Shown here in pieces: positions 12,953 through 61,932 of a DNA stretch of 64,000 nt. A program made the position numbers and the translations under genes. Position 1 is the first letter of the stretch. Each line of letters begins with the position of its first letter. Under the pieces are notes generated by a model. The model worked only from the letters and a program-made list of their open reading frames with translations. It was not told the origin of the DNA and did not search any database. Origin of the DNA: Paralvinella palmiformis (lineage: Eukaryota; Annelida; Polychaeta; Terebellida; Alvinellidae); NCBI GenBank assembly GCA_025642065.1, contig JAODUP010000515.1, forward strand, positions 62,001 through 126,000, read 5' to 3'.

Positions 12953-13715
12953 TTAGATAAACGTAGCATATTAGTACTTATATTCAGGTATTATAGAAAG
13001 GTTTTAGAGAACTAGATTGGTTATTGGGATGTTACTAACAAGTCTAATATCAAGAGCTCATTTGACAGACTCATTTGTCCAATAACATTCCAAAATCGTT
13101 TATTACTGTTCAGATCAACCAAATCAGTTCAAATCAACATTTTTACGACATTCATTTATTAAATTAATTATTAAACAACGGTCACACCTGAGTATCCATA
13201 TATAATATCGGTGATAGAAGTAAATATAATGATATATGGAGTATTTTAATCTATCTATGATTTCTATAATATATTGATAGTTATTCTATAATAATCTAAA
13301 TAACACTAAGATCTAATTATGTTTAAATATGACAAACAAACATGTCGTTATGAGATTATTCCCTAGTTCCAGTAATGACAAGCACCGAGGCTAACTAACC
13401 ACTAACTCTACTCACTCAATTCACTGACTCACTCATTCCACTCACGCAATCGACTCAGTCACTCAACTAACTCACTCCACTCCACTTCACTCACTCACTC
13501 ACTCACTCACTCACTCAAACAAAAATTAAAAAATCTGTGTACAAGTCTAAGACACAATTACTAGATTATATGTCAAAGCAATTAATTTATCTAGTCAGAA
13601 AAAGAAAACAGATGTACGGATGAAACATCCATGTCAGCCAGATGTTTTCATAACTCTTATGTTGTGTTATCATAAAGGAACTTCAGATTATATAACATAC
13701 AACAACATTAAGCCA

Positions 13716-13721
13716 TTTATT
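13716..13721 (-). terminator. Polyadenylation signal AATAAA of the kinase gene
   Basis: Minus-strand AATAAA lies about 57 nt downstream of the kinase stop codon, the expected setting for a short 3' UTR. Confidence 0.5.
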
Positions 13722-13777
13722 ATTAACAACCATATTAAAACGTTCTGAATAAAAACGCGGGTCCGATGTTTTTATGC

Positions 13778-22794
<9,017 letters not shown>

Positions 22795-22829
22795 CTTGGT
22801 TGATGTTCTTCAGAAATGAAACTTTCGCA

Positions 22830-22837
22830 TGACGTCA
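22830..22837. promoter_or_regulatory. CRE-type palindrome TGACGTCA upstream of the kinase gene
   Basis: A perfect TGACGTCA palindrome (CREB/ATF consensus) lies 36 nt upstream of the kinase start codon, so it would be in the core promoter or 5' UTR. Function is inference from consensus only. A second copy lies at 23606-23613. Confidence 0.35.
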
Positions 22838-22839
22838 CT

Positions 22840-24850
22840 GGCAACTTTTAATTAATGCGTTCCCTGTAATCTGAAAGAAACGACAACGAGTGAAGACTTT
22901 ATCTGATAAAGTACGTGTTAAGTCAATGGAATATTACTTTCCGCTTATAATTTAATAAATCTAGTATTGAACATTATTGTATTGTATAGTGGCATAGGTG
23001 AAACGAATCACTGGGTGAAGTAGTGAATATGGCTTAAAAGTAGCAATGTAAACAAACGGAGACAATCACTATACCAAAACTGATAAGGGGCACACTGATA
23101 AATGTTACAACATTAAGTTTCCAATATATGCGACATAAACTGCTATTTTACAGTTTGTTTATCGTCAGCTTCGCCGTTATAACATTGTTTTTACCAATTC
23201 ATTGTTGGTAGTACTTAGTATATACTTTGCTGCTAATGAAGGTGAATTAATACGTAGTTATTCCAAGTGGCAAACAAATTCTATCTAGAACGAACAAAGA
23301 TCAAAGTCGGCGAAAATTTGTACCCCACGTCTCTATGTGTCTTATTTGAACTTTGCCGTGCAACAAAAGTGTGGTGACTAGAAAAGATAGGGTAGGTTGT
23401 GAAAATAAGCACTAAAAGTGTATTATTTCTAGATCAAGTATCAAAAGGTTGCCTTATAGTCCAAGAAAACACTGTGAGGGTGACATTTGCTATTTATTAC
23501 TTGTGAGTCCATAGAACAAACCTTTGCATATTGAATAAAACATGCTTTGATTAACTGATAAATTAGTGTCTACGTAATATGGTCCATTTCGCGTCGAACC
23601 GGGTGTGACGTCACTAAGAATAAACGAAACGATAAATAAGGACGACAGTGGCTTCTTTTTCTAGATGTGACTAATCTGATTATAGCGATTATTCTGTATA
23701 TTCTGGTTATGACAGCGATGTTGAGACTACACCCAAGGTTCCAGGGATTATCCCATATTAATATGAACCCACGGCATGCGAAAATATCGCTAATGAACCG
23801 AATCTTCAATTCGGTGCTGCAGGAGGTAATTAACCGATCTGAGACGACCACGTGACAACAGTCAGCATGCAACACGATCATTTCACGCTATATCAACTAA
23901 GATATTTGCTCAACCAAATAAAATCTAGCTATAACATACACATATTTAGGTCCCAACTTAATTATTCTCACTTTTAATAAAATTATAAATGAAATATACG
24001 TCAGTTTTCCTTTTTGACAACTCTTGTCACTTGTGTCTTGCCACTTGTCATGTGGGATAGTAATTTTACGAATTATGTGTCAATACAGCACAGACAACAT
24101 CCGACATTTTTGGGCCATCTGATTAGCACTTTATTGACCTATTGGATATCGCTTCATAAGAAGAGATAATACACAAATGTTTTACACGAATGTTCCTAAT
24201 CATACAGAATGTTGTATTCGTGGCCAAGTAAAAATAATAAACTAGATCTCAGATCATATAATGATCTTGATGCATCAACTTGAACAAAGTTACTCCTGAT
24301 TGTTTAAAATATAGTTTAGGTATAAGAATCTTATGGGTATAATTAATAAACAAGTTAAGTGCATACAGTTATTTGCTGCCCAAATTTATGTGTGAAGTTT
24401 ATTGAATTACATGCAAATTTCAACAACTTATAACTATGTGTACTAAATTATTCAACTGCTGTAGTTTGAGCGATACACGAGGCATATCTGTTTTTCATTC
24501 AAGGTGTAGATTTAATCCTAACTTCAATCTAGGAACAGCAGTTTTTTAAACGTCAGATCAGGAAGTTTAATTAAAAGAAAGGTCTATTACATGTAATTTT
24601 CAGCACGTTCAGTCAGTGAATGTTTGCCTCAAGAAAAGTGGTATTAGTAGAACTTGTGGAGGGAGGAGGGGTTTAATAAATCTCTATTTATATAACTGTG
24701 TCTTCACCTATATAAGTTATATTTCAATGTTCCTTAAAATAAACAGAAGACAAAGTGAATCATCTAAACTTTATTTTTCACTGGCATACATGTGCAGTGT
24801 ACAAAATACAGTAATTTGTATGTACATAATATAAAAATTCAAATATTCAC
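22840..24850. other. Intergenic region upstream of the kinase gene
   Basis: This divergent intergenic space lies between the kinase start (minus) and the P2X7-C-like exons (plus), and may include promoters and undetected 5' exons. I see no clear coding segment. It holds one TGACGTCA palindrome at 23606-23613. Confidence 0.55.
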
Positions 24851-24855
24851 AATAG

Positions 24856-25563
24856 GTGTACTTGCGTGCACTACATAGCCATGCACACAAATGGTGAGAG
24901 TGTTTGCTGCCAAGAAATATCGAAAATTCCTGACACAGTTCAGGAGTTCAACACTCTAACAACATGCATCACTCAACACCCAGGATTTGAAGCTGGCTGT
25001 CTCAGTGTATGGACGTTACAGATTGCCTATTTACAATATCATCAAAACTATGGTGTGTTTGACAGGTCTCTTCACTAGTGAGTACAACACAATAACGTTC
25101 GTGTATATTTGATATAGTTTAACGACTAGATTACTCGTAACCCCATGACCGAAATTCCCCTTTCTGCAACCTTAGTTCCTACGTCCATTGCCTTTTATAC
25201 CCTACCCCATACTTCCGCATACCAAATTTGAAAAGAATCCGTTCATGTTTGAAGAATTCAATCCAAATACAAATCTGCTTCATTTTCATGCTAGCTAGAA
25301 TGTTAAACCTTTCAAAGTCCTTTGTGCATTGCAATATGTTAACCACACCCTGTACTAACCTGGACATGAAATTTCAAAAGAATCCATCCGTGTTTGCAGA
25401 ATCCAGAACAAAGGCAAATGTGCATAATTTCAGTAGTTGTTCTACTTGTTTGCTGGATTTGTTTTCTATTTTCAGGGAATACCGTTACACTACTTACAGT
25501 CAACTTGTCCGATGGTGCTGGGGGTACGTGGGCAAGAAACTTAAAGTCCCATTATATATTTAA
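24856..25563 (+). CDS. P2X7 intracellular-domain-like protein, two 3' exons (5' end unknown)
   Basis: Exon A 24856-25065 (after aatag, before gtctct) encodes CTCVHYIAMHTNGESVCCQE, then CITQHPGFEAGCLSVWTLQI and AYLQYHQNYG. Exon B 25476-25563 (after ttttcag) encodes EYRYTTYSQLVRWCWGYVGK then a stop. Phase 2 joins them exactly. The Cys pattern, the CITxHPGFE core and the RQ-x-VRWCWGYLG ending are those of the domain found at the P2X7 receptor C terminus. In invertebrates it occurs in many stand-alone proteins. It is a zinc-binding palmitoylated domain in P2X7; the role here is unknown. No channel part is seen. The normal continuation after VPL is missing: the last three residues and stop fall in the end of an L2-type LINE. 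It may be a real gene with LINE-derived 3' end or a truncated pseudogene. Confidence 0.7.
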
Positions 25564-25925
25564 TAAAGCGCCCTTACTAGCAGGAGCCATTCAAAGGCGC
25601 GGTACAAATAATATGTAATATAATAATACCCCAAATAATGTCTGTATAAACCCTGTAATGATTTAAAAGATAATAATTATTTATTTGTGAATGCGACCTT
25701 AAATAGGTGTATTTTTAGAAGAGACTTAAAATTTCCAAGAGACGACGCATTTCTAATATTTGCCGGCAACTTATTCCACAAAGTGGGGGCTGCAACACTA
25801 AACGCACAATTACCATATGACTTGAGCCGAGACACTGGCACCTGCAATAGTATCTGACTGGATGACCTGAATTTTCGGGATGACTTTCTAATGGACACCA
25901 GTTCACACAGGTATTCTGGCGCCAT
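25555..25925 (-). mobile_element. L2/CR1-type LINE, 3' end of ORF2 plus 3' UTR
   Basis: Minus-strand reading APEYLCELVSIRKSSR, then FSVAAPTLWNKLPANIR and FKSLLKIHLF. This is the standard C terminus of L2-type reverse transcriptase polyproteins. About 120 nt of 3' UTR follow, containing the GCGCTTTATTAAATA end. The element is 5' truncated, as usual for LINEs. Its 3' end abuts the last exon of the P2X7-C-like gene on the opposite strand. Confidence 0.85.
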
Positions 25926-27052
25926 AGTAGTACAAAACTATTGGATAATGTTGTTAATAATAAATTGAAGATGACACAAATATGTTACACATGTAACATG
26001 ACTAACTCCCCCACAAATTACACAAATATATTAACGTGAAGTCAAGAAACATTGTACACACAAACTTTTAGCATAAATAGTGTTTACCAATAACCATCAC
26101 AACAGCGCTATGTACATATACATTACCGCAATGAAGAACATCAATTATGTCATAAACAGATGTAATGAACATTTACAATCGCACTGTTTCAACTATTGGT
26201 CTATAAGAGATCCCACTGTGTGGATGGTGGAGTACTTCTCCAGTTTTATCACAACTTTTCTCCTTAGTCTCATGTGCCAAGCAACTACATGGGTCAGTGA
26301 CTCTCGTTGACATTGGAGTCTCCACTATGGTGCTCTGATAATCACCCAGGAACTGAAAATGTGAGTTCAAATCCAGGCCAGAGTTCGATGCAGATTCCAA
26401 CTTCCTCTTTAATATATTTGTAGATTCCAATATCAAAAACTATTTTATATTTAAGGCAGGATAATAAATTTTCAAAAGTCCCTAATATTAACCATATTTG
26501 TACTTAGCAATATCTTCGTCTATAGAGGGAGTGTGGGCAGATATTAATTTTAAATGTGATTGTGATCTCATTATTATAGACATACAGTAGTATCTGCGTG
26601 TTATGGACAATTCTATATCGAAATAAGTGTCCAGAAATATCAGGTGTCCTTTCTATTAGCGGGGCATTTTAATGTATTAATTATTGCAAAATGTTGTTCT
26701 GGAGTGCTCTTAAAAGAGAGGTGTTCTTCGATTGGAGAAATTTTAAAAGGCAGGTGCTACTGTGTATTATTAGACTTCATTTTAAATATCCAACAGACTG
26801 GACTGTGGAAATGTGATGTTCAAATATTATAATAACTGGTGCATTGTTGTAATGTAGACCCTATTAATTATTGTATGCCATTGTATTTACTCACTATAGC
26901 AATTTACACTTTTGCTTGTGCCTTCCTTCGCTGTTTTGACTTTGTAAGTTGTGGGGTCTCACTCTGACTTCGCTCAGTTTCCTCAAAAGGATACTTCGAG
27001 TGCGATATAGTTGTACTGACAGCTCTATCATCCATACAGCTTTCTTTTCTGG

Positions 27053-27252
27053 TGGTGATGATGATGATGATTGGTGTTTTACGGACACTTTTGTTCACAT
27101 GACAGGCTAAATGGGCCGAGCGACCTCAACAGGTAATGAAGCGAAGTCAAAGATGAAACACCCTTCAGATATCCCTACGGCTACGCCGAGATTCGAACTC
27201 AGGTGAAAATGATCTGTGGTCCAACCAACTACCAACTAGACCACGCAGGTGC
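27053..27252 (-). mobile_element. tRNA-derived SINE copy
   Basis: Same family. The B box lies in cgagattcgaactcagg and the head in gtccaaccaactaccaacta (read on plus). The body includes aaatgggccgagcgacct. A (GAT)n tail lies at 27055-27070. Confidence 0.75.
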
Positions 27253-27479
27253 GTGTATCCGCTGCTGGAACGCTGTGAATAGTGGGCACAGCATTTTATT
27301 TTAAATTTAGCTCGGATGCTAATCCTCTTGGAATGCTCCCCAATTCTAAATATCGTGCTTGGTGAAACTTGCATCGCACAAGATAGCGCCGGATGACAGT
27401 CCGCTTAAGGAAATTTTTTTTTTTGTTATACATTATATGGCGTCATGTACATGTCGTCTTTCTAGTGGTTGTTGAGTCT

Positions 27480-29420
27480 AGACTTTAAAAAATTTTAGGT
27501 TAGTGGCTGTGACAAGATGATCTGATAACGAGTTCCAGTCCTGAACCACACGCTGGCTGAATTAAGTTTTCCTTATTTCGAGTCGAGAGCACCCCACGAA
27601 TAACCTCTTACTATGATCTCTGGTTCGTTCTTTGTGTGCTCTGTTGAACAAAAATGCTCTGGACGCTGAACCTTTTCTACTGCCAATATAGCAATCTGAT
27701 AGGTGGATGCCAAATAATGTTTCCATATTCCAGGTGGGTTCTGACAAGTGCTTTATACAGGCTTGGCATAGTGTCTTCATCTAGACATGATAATGTCTCC
27801 TTGATGAGCCACAGCATCCTATTAGACTTCTTAACAGCAAATAAACATGTGATATGCTGAGTATCATATTGGGTAGGTCAGTGATGAAGATGCCAAACAG
27901 TGTGGGCCCGAGAAAGCTCCCTTGATTAATACCGCTAAGTTATTCACCACTACACATTGTTTACGATATGTCAAGAAAGCCTGTATCCGATCCAGGACAT
28001 TGCCGTTGAATCCATATGCTACTATCTTAGTATGGAGTCTCTGGTGTGGTACGGAATCGAACGCCTTGTGGAAATCTAGGTACACTGTGTCGATTGGGTC
28101 ACCAGAGTCAAGCATTTCAGTCCACAGTTCTAAGACTGTGGGTAGTTAGGTCATACATGACCTCCGTGGGACAAAGCCATGTTGAGCATCATAGAATAAT
28201 TGATTTTCCATCATATGATGTACCAGATGATCACTTATTATTGACTCCATGACGTTTTCTATTATGGAGGTCAGACTTACTGGTCTGTAATTACCAGCAC
28301 TTGATCTGCTACCTTTCTTATGTATTGGCGTGATGGTTCCAATTGCGGTGGGAAGTCGTCATTGAGTGATTTATGGCAGATGATACTTAAGGGTGATGAA
28401 ATGACATCAGCCGTCTCCTTCAGGACTCTTGAGTGAATTTTGTCGGATCCAGGTGCTTTATTGGGGTTCAGTTGGTCAGCTTTATCTCTACCAATTCTGC
28501 TGTTATGCTTACATCAGAAAGTGGAGGGGCACGGTACTTAGTTTTTAGTGATTGCATTTCTTCCATATTGTCACGGGTGAATACACTGGCAAAATAAGTG
28601 TTCATGATATCAGCCTTTACCAGATTACACTGAGTTTTTGTACCGTCATTACCATTACCATTTGTGGCCAAACTTCGCGTTTTGGGCCAGATCTTTCTCA
28701 AATTGTTTACATAGTTGACGTGTGAGTTTGGCCAGCTCATTCTTCACTTGGCACTCTCTAATGTGGCCAGCATCACTCTTTGTTGATTTATTTTGTTTCC
28801 AGGCTTTGCACTTCTTCATATGCATAGCTAGGACTTCCCGGTTCATACACAATTTCTTCCTTCTGTCCTTTGATGGTTTGGACGTTGGAATAAACTGATA
28901 TCCACCAGTAGGCACAAACGGTCAGTGATACCCAGTCTATGTAATTGTTCTATGCCCTGTACCATCTGTTCATCACTTGTCAGGATGAGGTCCAGCAGGT
29001 TTTCTTTCTCACAATGACTCGTGTTGGTTCGGATACCTGTTGAAAAGGAAGTGGTCCATATGGTCCAGTCAATCTCAGGGTAATTAAATTAAATTAATAT
29101 CATTTTGGGTCATCTGGAGAAGATCACATAGTTTTGAATTATTTGGCAGTGAGCTTCAGGGACTTCTATAAATGTATCCCAGGAACAGCCTGTAATTTTT
29201 CTCAGTGTCACTTTCAGTCATACACCTTCTCTGTATTTTGTATCAAATTTGACCTCCGTGACCAATAGATTAATGGTGTTGGAGATGTAGATAGCCACCC
29301 CTCTGTGTTTATATCCTTGTAGGTTGGTATACACCTGATATCCTTCGATGCTGAAACTACCTACACACATCGGATCTGTGAGTAGCTGCAGTTCCTTCAT
29401 TTTGTTTGTCAGTGTGTCAG
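27480..29420 (-). mobile_element. CR1-type LINE, decayed, endonuclease to reverse transcriptase
   Basis: Fragments in order on the minus strand. The endonuclease region 29218-29420 has YTNLQGYKHRGVAIYISN. Connecting sequence 28468-28915 has IWPKTRSLATNGNGNDGTK and NTYFASVFTRD. RT fingers follow at about 28250-28480: NPNKAPGSDKIHSRVLKE, ITPIHKKGSRSSAGNYRPV. RT palm 27864-28115 has DTVYLDFHKAFDSVPHQRL. The C-terminal part 27480-27860 has YKALVRTHLEYGNIIWHP. The order is that of CR1-clade ORF2. Several frameshifts and stops, and a deletion around the catalytic YADD box, make it non-functional. Confidence 0.88.
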
Positions 29421-32016
29421 CATTGGTTTATAACATCATCAATAAGTCTCTAGTCAGCTTACCTGGATTAATGTTCACTATATTGGTTTAATTTTCTGGT
29501 GTGGGCTGATGTCGATATGATGGTTGTGGGTCAGTAGAAACACCAACTGTTCTCCCACCAATTGCACTGTGACATGCGAGTAATTGTTACACCACTGTGC
29601 CACGCAAGATTTAACCATTTTTATCAAAAGATAATGCCAACGAACCAGAAATAAAACAACCGAACTAAAACGTCACGAGACGGTAATAGGTGACCCGGTT
29701 ATTTGTTTACTCTAAGTGACGTCACAAGGCTAAAAGCGGTGCCTGGAAGCTTTTCTCAAAGGAGTGGTCATTCTCGTTTTTATGGGTTATAATGTCTACT
29801 GTTATTTATAATTATTACGTGAGTTGTTGCTTTTTGTTTTGAAATACTGATGAATAAATAGTTCAAAGAAACTTCTTTCATATTTTGTCAAAAAGAATTA
29901 CATTATGTTGGGGTTGTCTTGGACTTTAAGAAAGCATATGGTTCTTTGACAACGATAAATGAAAGGTTTTTAATCTCAAACCGGAAGCTGCCTATCATAT
30001 TGTGGAAATATGATTTGAGACAAATCAATAATTAGAAATTAGAAGTAGCAAATTCTTAGATAATGTTTCAGTGTTATCAAAAATCACTAAATTAAATTTA
30101 TGTTCCATTAACACCACTACTCGCAGATTGAAGGATAACTGAAGGCTGACTCATAACATATGACTCACATATAATGTCAAGTAACTTCCTAGTTAGGCCT
30201 ATGCTGTGTGTGTAGGTAGGTGTTATTGGGGCCTCCAAAGGTAAATTCTCTACACGATGGCATGGTCTCCTGTTCTGTGCGTTTTCGGTTTAAGTTGCCG
30301 TGTAACCGTATTAGAGATCACAGGAAAAGGTTTCCCAAATTAATCAAAACGTTAGTGTTATATATTAAAATCAACTTCAATCAGAGATATATTAAATATT
30401 TTCCCTTGAAATAAAGCCACAATGGCCACAGTTTAATCGTCAATCTTCGAAAACTTCGGAATGTGACGTCATCTTTACCAGACAAAGATCCCAAACACTC
30501 CACTTGGCCTTGTTTAACTTGTGCTACGTGTGCTGTATTGTCTTTGTTAAACATATAAAATGGTTTATTATACCGCATATAATTATGTAAATGGATCTGC
30601 CAGTGGATGGAGTATGCATTAATTCCACTAAAACAATATTCGCTTGCATGATTGGCTGTGAAACATGAACAGAGTGCAGTGGAAGCCAAATTAACACTTC
30701 GAAGAACCTATGTTTGTTATTTCGCCGTCTATGACACGATCTGTTGGATATGACATGAAGTGTATCAAGCTCACAGACGATGCCATTCCAACCATATTCG
30801 ACAAACTGGGTGATGGAGAAACTGAATGAAAACTGGTGTGTATGAGCGATAATAACTATTGGACATTCACCAGTTCACGCATTCGTGAATAAAGTAAAAT
30901 TTCACTTATTCGCAACCAAAAACAATTAGGCCTACTCAAAGCTTCTTATAGCTGTGTATTGTAGACACTACTAAACAAGCTGTAGCACTACGTGATATTT
31001 GGCAAAGATGACGTCACACAGTGACCCCTAGCGAGTGTAATTAACACTAGCAATGGCTCGTGAAAGTTCGGAAATTAAGTATTTAGGGAACATTTTAATG
31101 GAAATATGATAGCTGGTGGCTAGAATTGTTTTGTGTCGAGCTGCTGCTGGTAGTGCATCTTATAGGTAGGGAATACAATAATTGTTTGTTACATTATATT
31201 TACTTCTGTTATATTTATTTAAATCTGAAATTTCTTTTCCCGTCACCTATAAGGATGTGATCTCGTTAGCTGTAGTACCCAATTACCCGGATAGGAGTGT
31301 AGTCTTCCAAAATTGGAACACGGTAGATGTCAGAATGTATGGCCACGATTTATTTTGTTCCATCCTAACTGCGCTGATATGATGATTTTAATATAAGAGT
31401 AATTACTTCAAGACCTATATCATAGAAAATCTATTATGAAAATGGAAACAAAAAGAGGATTATGTGGGTTATAATAATACAACTCCGCATTCAGCTGGAA
31501 ATGTTATCATCCCCCCCCCCCCCAAACAAAAGTTATCTAAAACCAAACAAAATCTAGTAGTTTTATTATAATTTCAAACCTACGAGTCACAGAACATATA
31601 GCTTTGGACAGAATATCTCCCTTATTGATAAATATCAAGAACTAGTCACGTACAAATAACGAAAATATCGGAAGTGTTTTTTTCTGGTGCTTGCTAATAA
31701 TGATCATGATTAATTTTATAAAACATACTATTAGAAATTAGTTGTATCTGTTCACATCGCTCTGTAACTGTCGGTAATTAACTGATATTTGTTTTATTAT
31801 TCTAACCTTCACATTGCAGCTGGACATTTATTGTCTTGTTTGTCTCCGCTAACGTCCGCTTTCAAACATTCGAATACTTATTCTGTTTAAAATAATTAAT
31901 GTGTGACCAACTTCTAATGTTTGAATTGGTTCAATTTAAATATAAAAGCACATGGCTGTATTGAGTATTGAATGAGACTACCGTAAGAGTACAAACGCAC
32001 ACCCATATATACCAAA

Positions 32017-32058
<42 letters not shown>

Positions 32059-32559
32059 ACATACACGCACACACACATATATATATATAAACATATATCA
32101 GTCAGTACATACCAGTAGTTGATCTTCGATTATATTCCGCAAACCTCACAATTCAAAACAATAAGGGACAGCTGAGATCTGTTTAAGAAGAGCCACTCAT
32201 ATTATAGTCTCATTGCCTAAAACTAGGTATATTCCTTCATAGACAGGCTAAGTGTGGCGATATACAAAGTGAAAGTGGTGGCTTTACCTGAACGTGATGC
32301 GAAAGGCATTTAAGCGAGACGTATACAAGCGAAAGACAGACAGTAACGTATTCTATAGAAATAGTCCACAGACACACATACAACTTGACAATTGGCCACA
32401 TCTAACGTTTTAGAAATAGCCTACATAGTAAGAAAGTATGTAAGAAAAACGGTACAATGGAAATTATATCGTTATAAGAAATGATCCAGTACTGGCTATG
32501 AGTCCTCTGGAGAATCATCTTAAAGAGTACCTCCAGTGCTCCCGATGAGTATTATAAAT

Positions 32560-32700
32560 GCTTAACTTGTGATAAAATGGTTAAACGCCTTCGTAGTCCA
32601 GTATATTAAAAGGTTGATCATATGTAATAGCAGTCGATACCCCGGGTTCTATACATCACTGCCAGGAAGTGACGTCAGGAAATTGATTCACGCGATCCTG
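32560..32700 (+). mobile_element. tRNA-like SINE fragment (different family)
   Basis: The segment cgccttcgtagtccagtata (A-box-like) is followed about 50 nt later by ccccgggttctatacatcac (B-box-like), a tRNA-type layout. The body differs from the main SINE family. Confidence 0.4.
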
Positions 32701-32731
32701 AAAAGGGTCACCTTGCACAGCAACCACACTT

Positions 32732-32775
<44 letters not shown>

Positions 32776-33269
32776 CTTGGTGCGCTACAATCGCCAGCTG
32801 TTACACAGTCCAGCACGGGAGTTGACCTCCTCTGTATACAAGTTCTCTAGTCATATTTCCCATGTGTGACCATCCCTGAAACTACTGACTGACTGACGGA
32901 TGGAGAAACTTAGCTGAAAACAAGTCAGTCGCTTTGATAGTCACAACGGCAACTTGTTTCGATATCATAACGCTCATCGTCATGTTGTTACCCACTATAT
33001 AAAATGCTCTACATTTGCGTTGTTAATGTTCCGGATTTTAGATCAATTAATTAAAGCTATTCCATACAAAATATCAGATTCCATATGGTCTCTAATCAAG
33101 TAGCCTTTCAAGTTAAATGTTTATACAATCATAAATTTTACTCTGTTGGAAATGTATTGGTACTGCCATCAATACTAAAACTGTATTTATCATCAATATA
33201 GTAAATAACTGTTATCATCAACATCAAAACTGGTGTCATTATTTAGTTGTATGATCGAGTATCGAAATT

Positions 33270-33540
33270 TTTATGGTACAGCCTCCTCCTCATCCTTATT
33301 AGCTGTCTGATCCACTCACTTTTATTTAAATTTTAACTAAGATGGAATATTAAGACTATGCACCCATATTCTTTTTAGTCTACAATGGAATTTTTCTTCT
33401 ACAGATATAGTATGTATTCACGCTTTTTTGTTTAAAGTGGATTTATTCATATCACAGACAATACTTTTTCCAGGATATTTTCTGATTTTAACAAATTCAA
33501 GGACATTTCCAGGACCTTGAAAATTAATTTTTCAGGATGC
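33270..33540. repeat. Dispersed repeat, partner of 58250-58510
   Basis: The segment ttttatggtacagcctcctc and the following ctgtctgatccactcactttt recur at 58398-58460. A ttccaggacatttccagga-type stretch is present at both places, but in different order. It is probably a non-autonomous DNA transposon family. There is no coding sequence. Confidence 0.6.
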
Positions 33541-34456
33541 ATGGGTACTCTTCTAACTTCTATAACCTTGATTGTTCTTTTGATGACTACTCCATTTTCA
33601 TAGATTAAATATGCCTCATAGATTAAATATACCTCATTCTAAATGTCATCTCGCAACTGATTTGGTTTGACAAAAATTATATTATGTCTTGACTCTTCTT
33701 TTAAGTTATATAACAAAGTATGTAATTCTATGGCCATTATTAAAAAAAAAGTTTCTACTTTTATTTCCAGTCTGTTCTCTGGTCACTGAAACTAGCTCCT
33801 TGTCCATCAATACTGTCAAAATTTGGGAAGATGGAGCTGAAATATCCGAAGATTGGTCACTGTCTCAGGATCTCACTTTAACCACCAATTGAACATCATC
33901 ATCATATACATCACAGTCATTACTTCAATCATCATCATCATCACATACAATTACAATTATTTATTATTAACAGATAGCCATATTATAGATAACTGTTTAC
34001 GATGACTAACTGATATCGATAATTATTTTGTACAAATAATCTATTCACATACATTTTACTGTCATTGCTGCCATTATTATACAATAAACAGATCCTCACA
34101 ATTAAAACAGTCAAATACTACATTTAGTTCATTCATCCACATAAAAACAAAATAAACCTAAAGGGAAATAAAGGATGAAAGAAAGTATACACATCATTAT
34201 TTTATATCATTTACTCCACTGTCATTATTAATTAACAAGGAGATAACCAGATATTGAATTTCACACTTCAAATACCAAAATGATATTTTGTTACTCAACA
34301 CTCAGAAAAATATATAAAAGTACAAAGAAACCAGTGATACTAATAATGTATCTAAATTAAGAAACCAGGAAAAAAACTGCAAGGAAATTGGTTCATTTTG
34401 ATGAAACACAGAATATGGCTTAATCTGAAAGTGAAAGAATAACAATCACTTTATTA

Positions 34457-61061
<26,605 letters not shown>

Positions 61062-61599
61062 CTGTAGCAAATGTTAAATTAAGCAGAAAAATGAATGAAA
61101 TATGAAAATGTTCCCTTGTAAAAACACAATAATCCTATCAGTTAACACTGGGTATGTTACATCAAAGATAAATGTTATAAACTAAGTCATCATCTGATTA
61201 TAATAAATATCTGTGGATATTGGGAATAAAGATGCCATATATCTACCATATGATCGACTAAATTATGTACAAATGCTATAGCTAGGCATACATTCTCATG
61301 GTTTCTGTATTTATTGTTAAGCGAATCATGCCTAATTTATGTATTAATTTTGGTTTAAATGGCAGGTAAAATCTATATTTATGTCTTCATGAAAACATCA
61401 TTAACGTCTAATGAATTCCGTTCGTTTTTAGCAGTCAATAATATATGATTCTATAGCACTCGAAATAATGATATAATCTACATAATAAATGCTGGTTTAT
61501 AGACGCGGAAAGGTTAAGTGGAAGTGAAACAAGTGCGACCATTAGGACGCACCAGGAGCAACATAAATATTGCAAATATCTGCGCTGAAACATTACCTA

Positions 61600-61932
61600 G
61601 ATCTACCCTAAGATTATCACTAAATGTTTACCTACAGATCCGTTCATCTGGTCGCTAAATGTTTACCTACCGATATGCTCAGTTTATTGGTAAATGTTTA
61701 CCCACAGCTACCCTATATTTCTCTCTGAAAGTTCACCTACAGCTACACTTAGTTTGTTGTTGAATGTTTACCTACAGCTACAATTAGTTTGTTGCTGAAT
61801 GTTTACTTACAGATATACTTAGTTTGTCTCTGAATGTTTACATACAGCTACACTTACTATGTGACTGAATGTTTATCTAGAATTACATTTAGTTTGTTGC
61901 TGAATGTTTACCTAAAGCTACACTTAGTTTGC
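61600..61932. repeat. 35-bp minisatellite, about nine units
   Basis: A unit containing ctacagctacacttagtttg and ttgaatgtttac repeats with a 35-bp period, most regular between about 61730 and 61930. Units are 75-95% alike by eye. It lies upstream of the first visible WRN exon, probably in an intron. Confidence 0.8.

Larger units (their letters stand above)
29430..34449. other. Intergenic region downstream of WRN
   Basis: No gene is recognised. It holds four TGACGTCA palindromes (29717, 30464, 31009, 32670), a SINE-like fragment, (TA)n/(GA)n at 32732-32774 and the dispersed repeat at 33270-33540. A minus-strand AATAAA at about 33957 could serve the WRN 3' UTR. Another, at 34450-34455, is only 2 nt past the stop. 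Confidence 0.55.
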
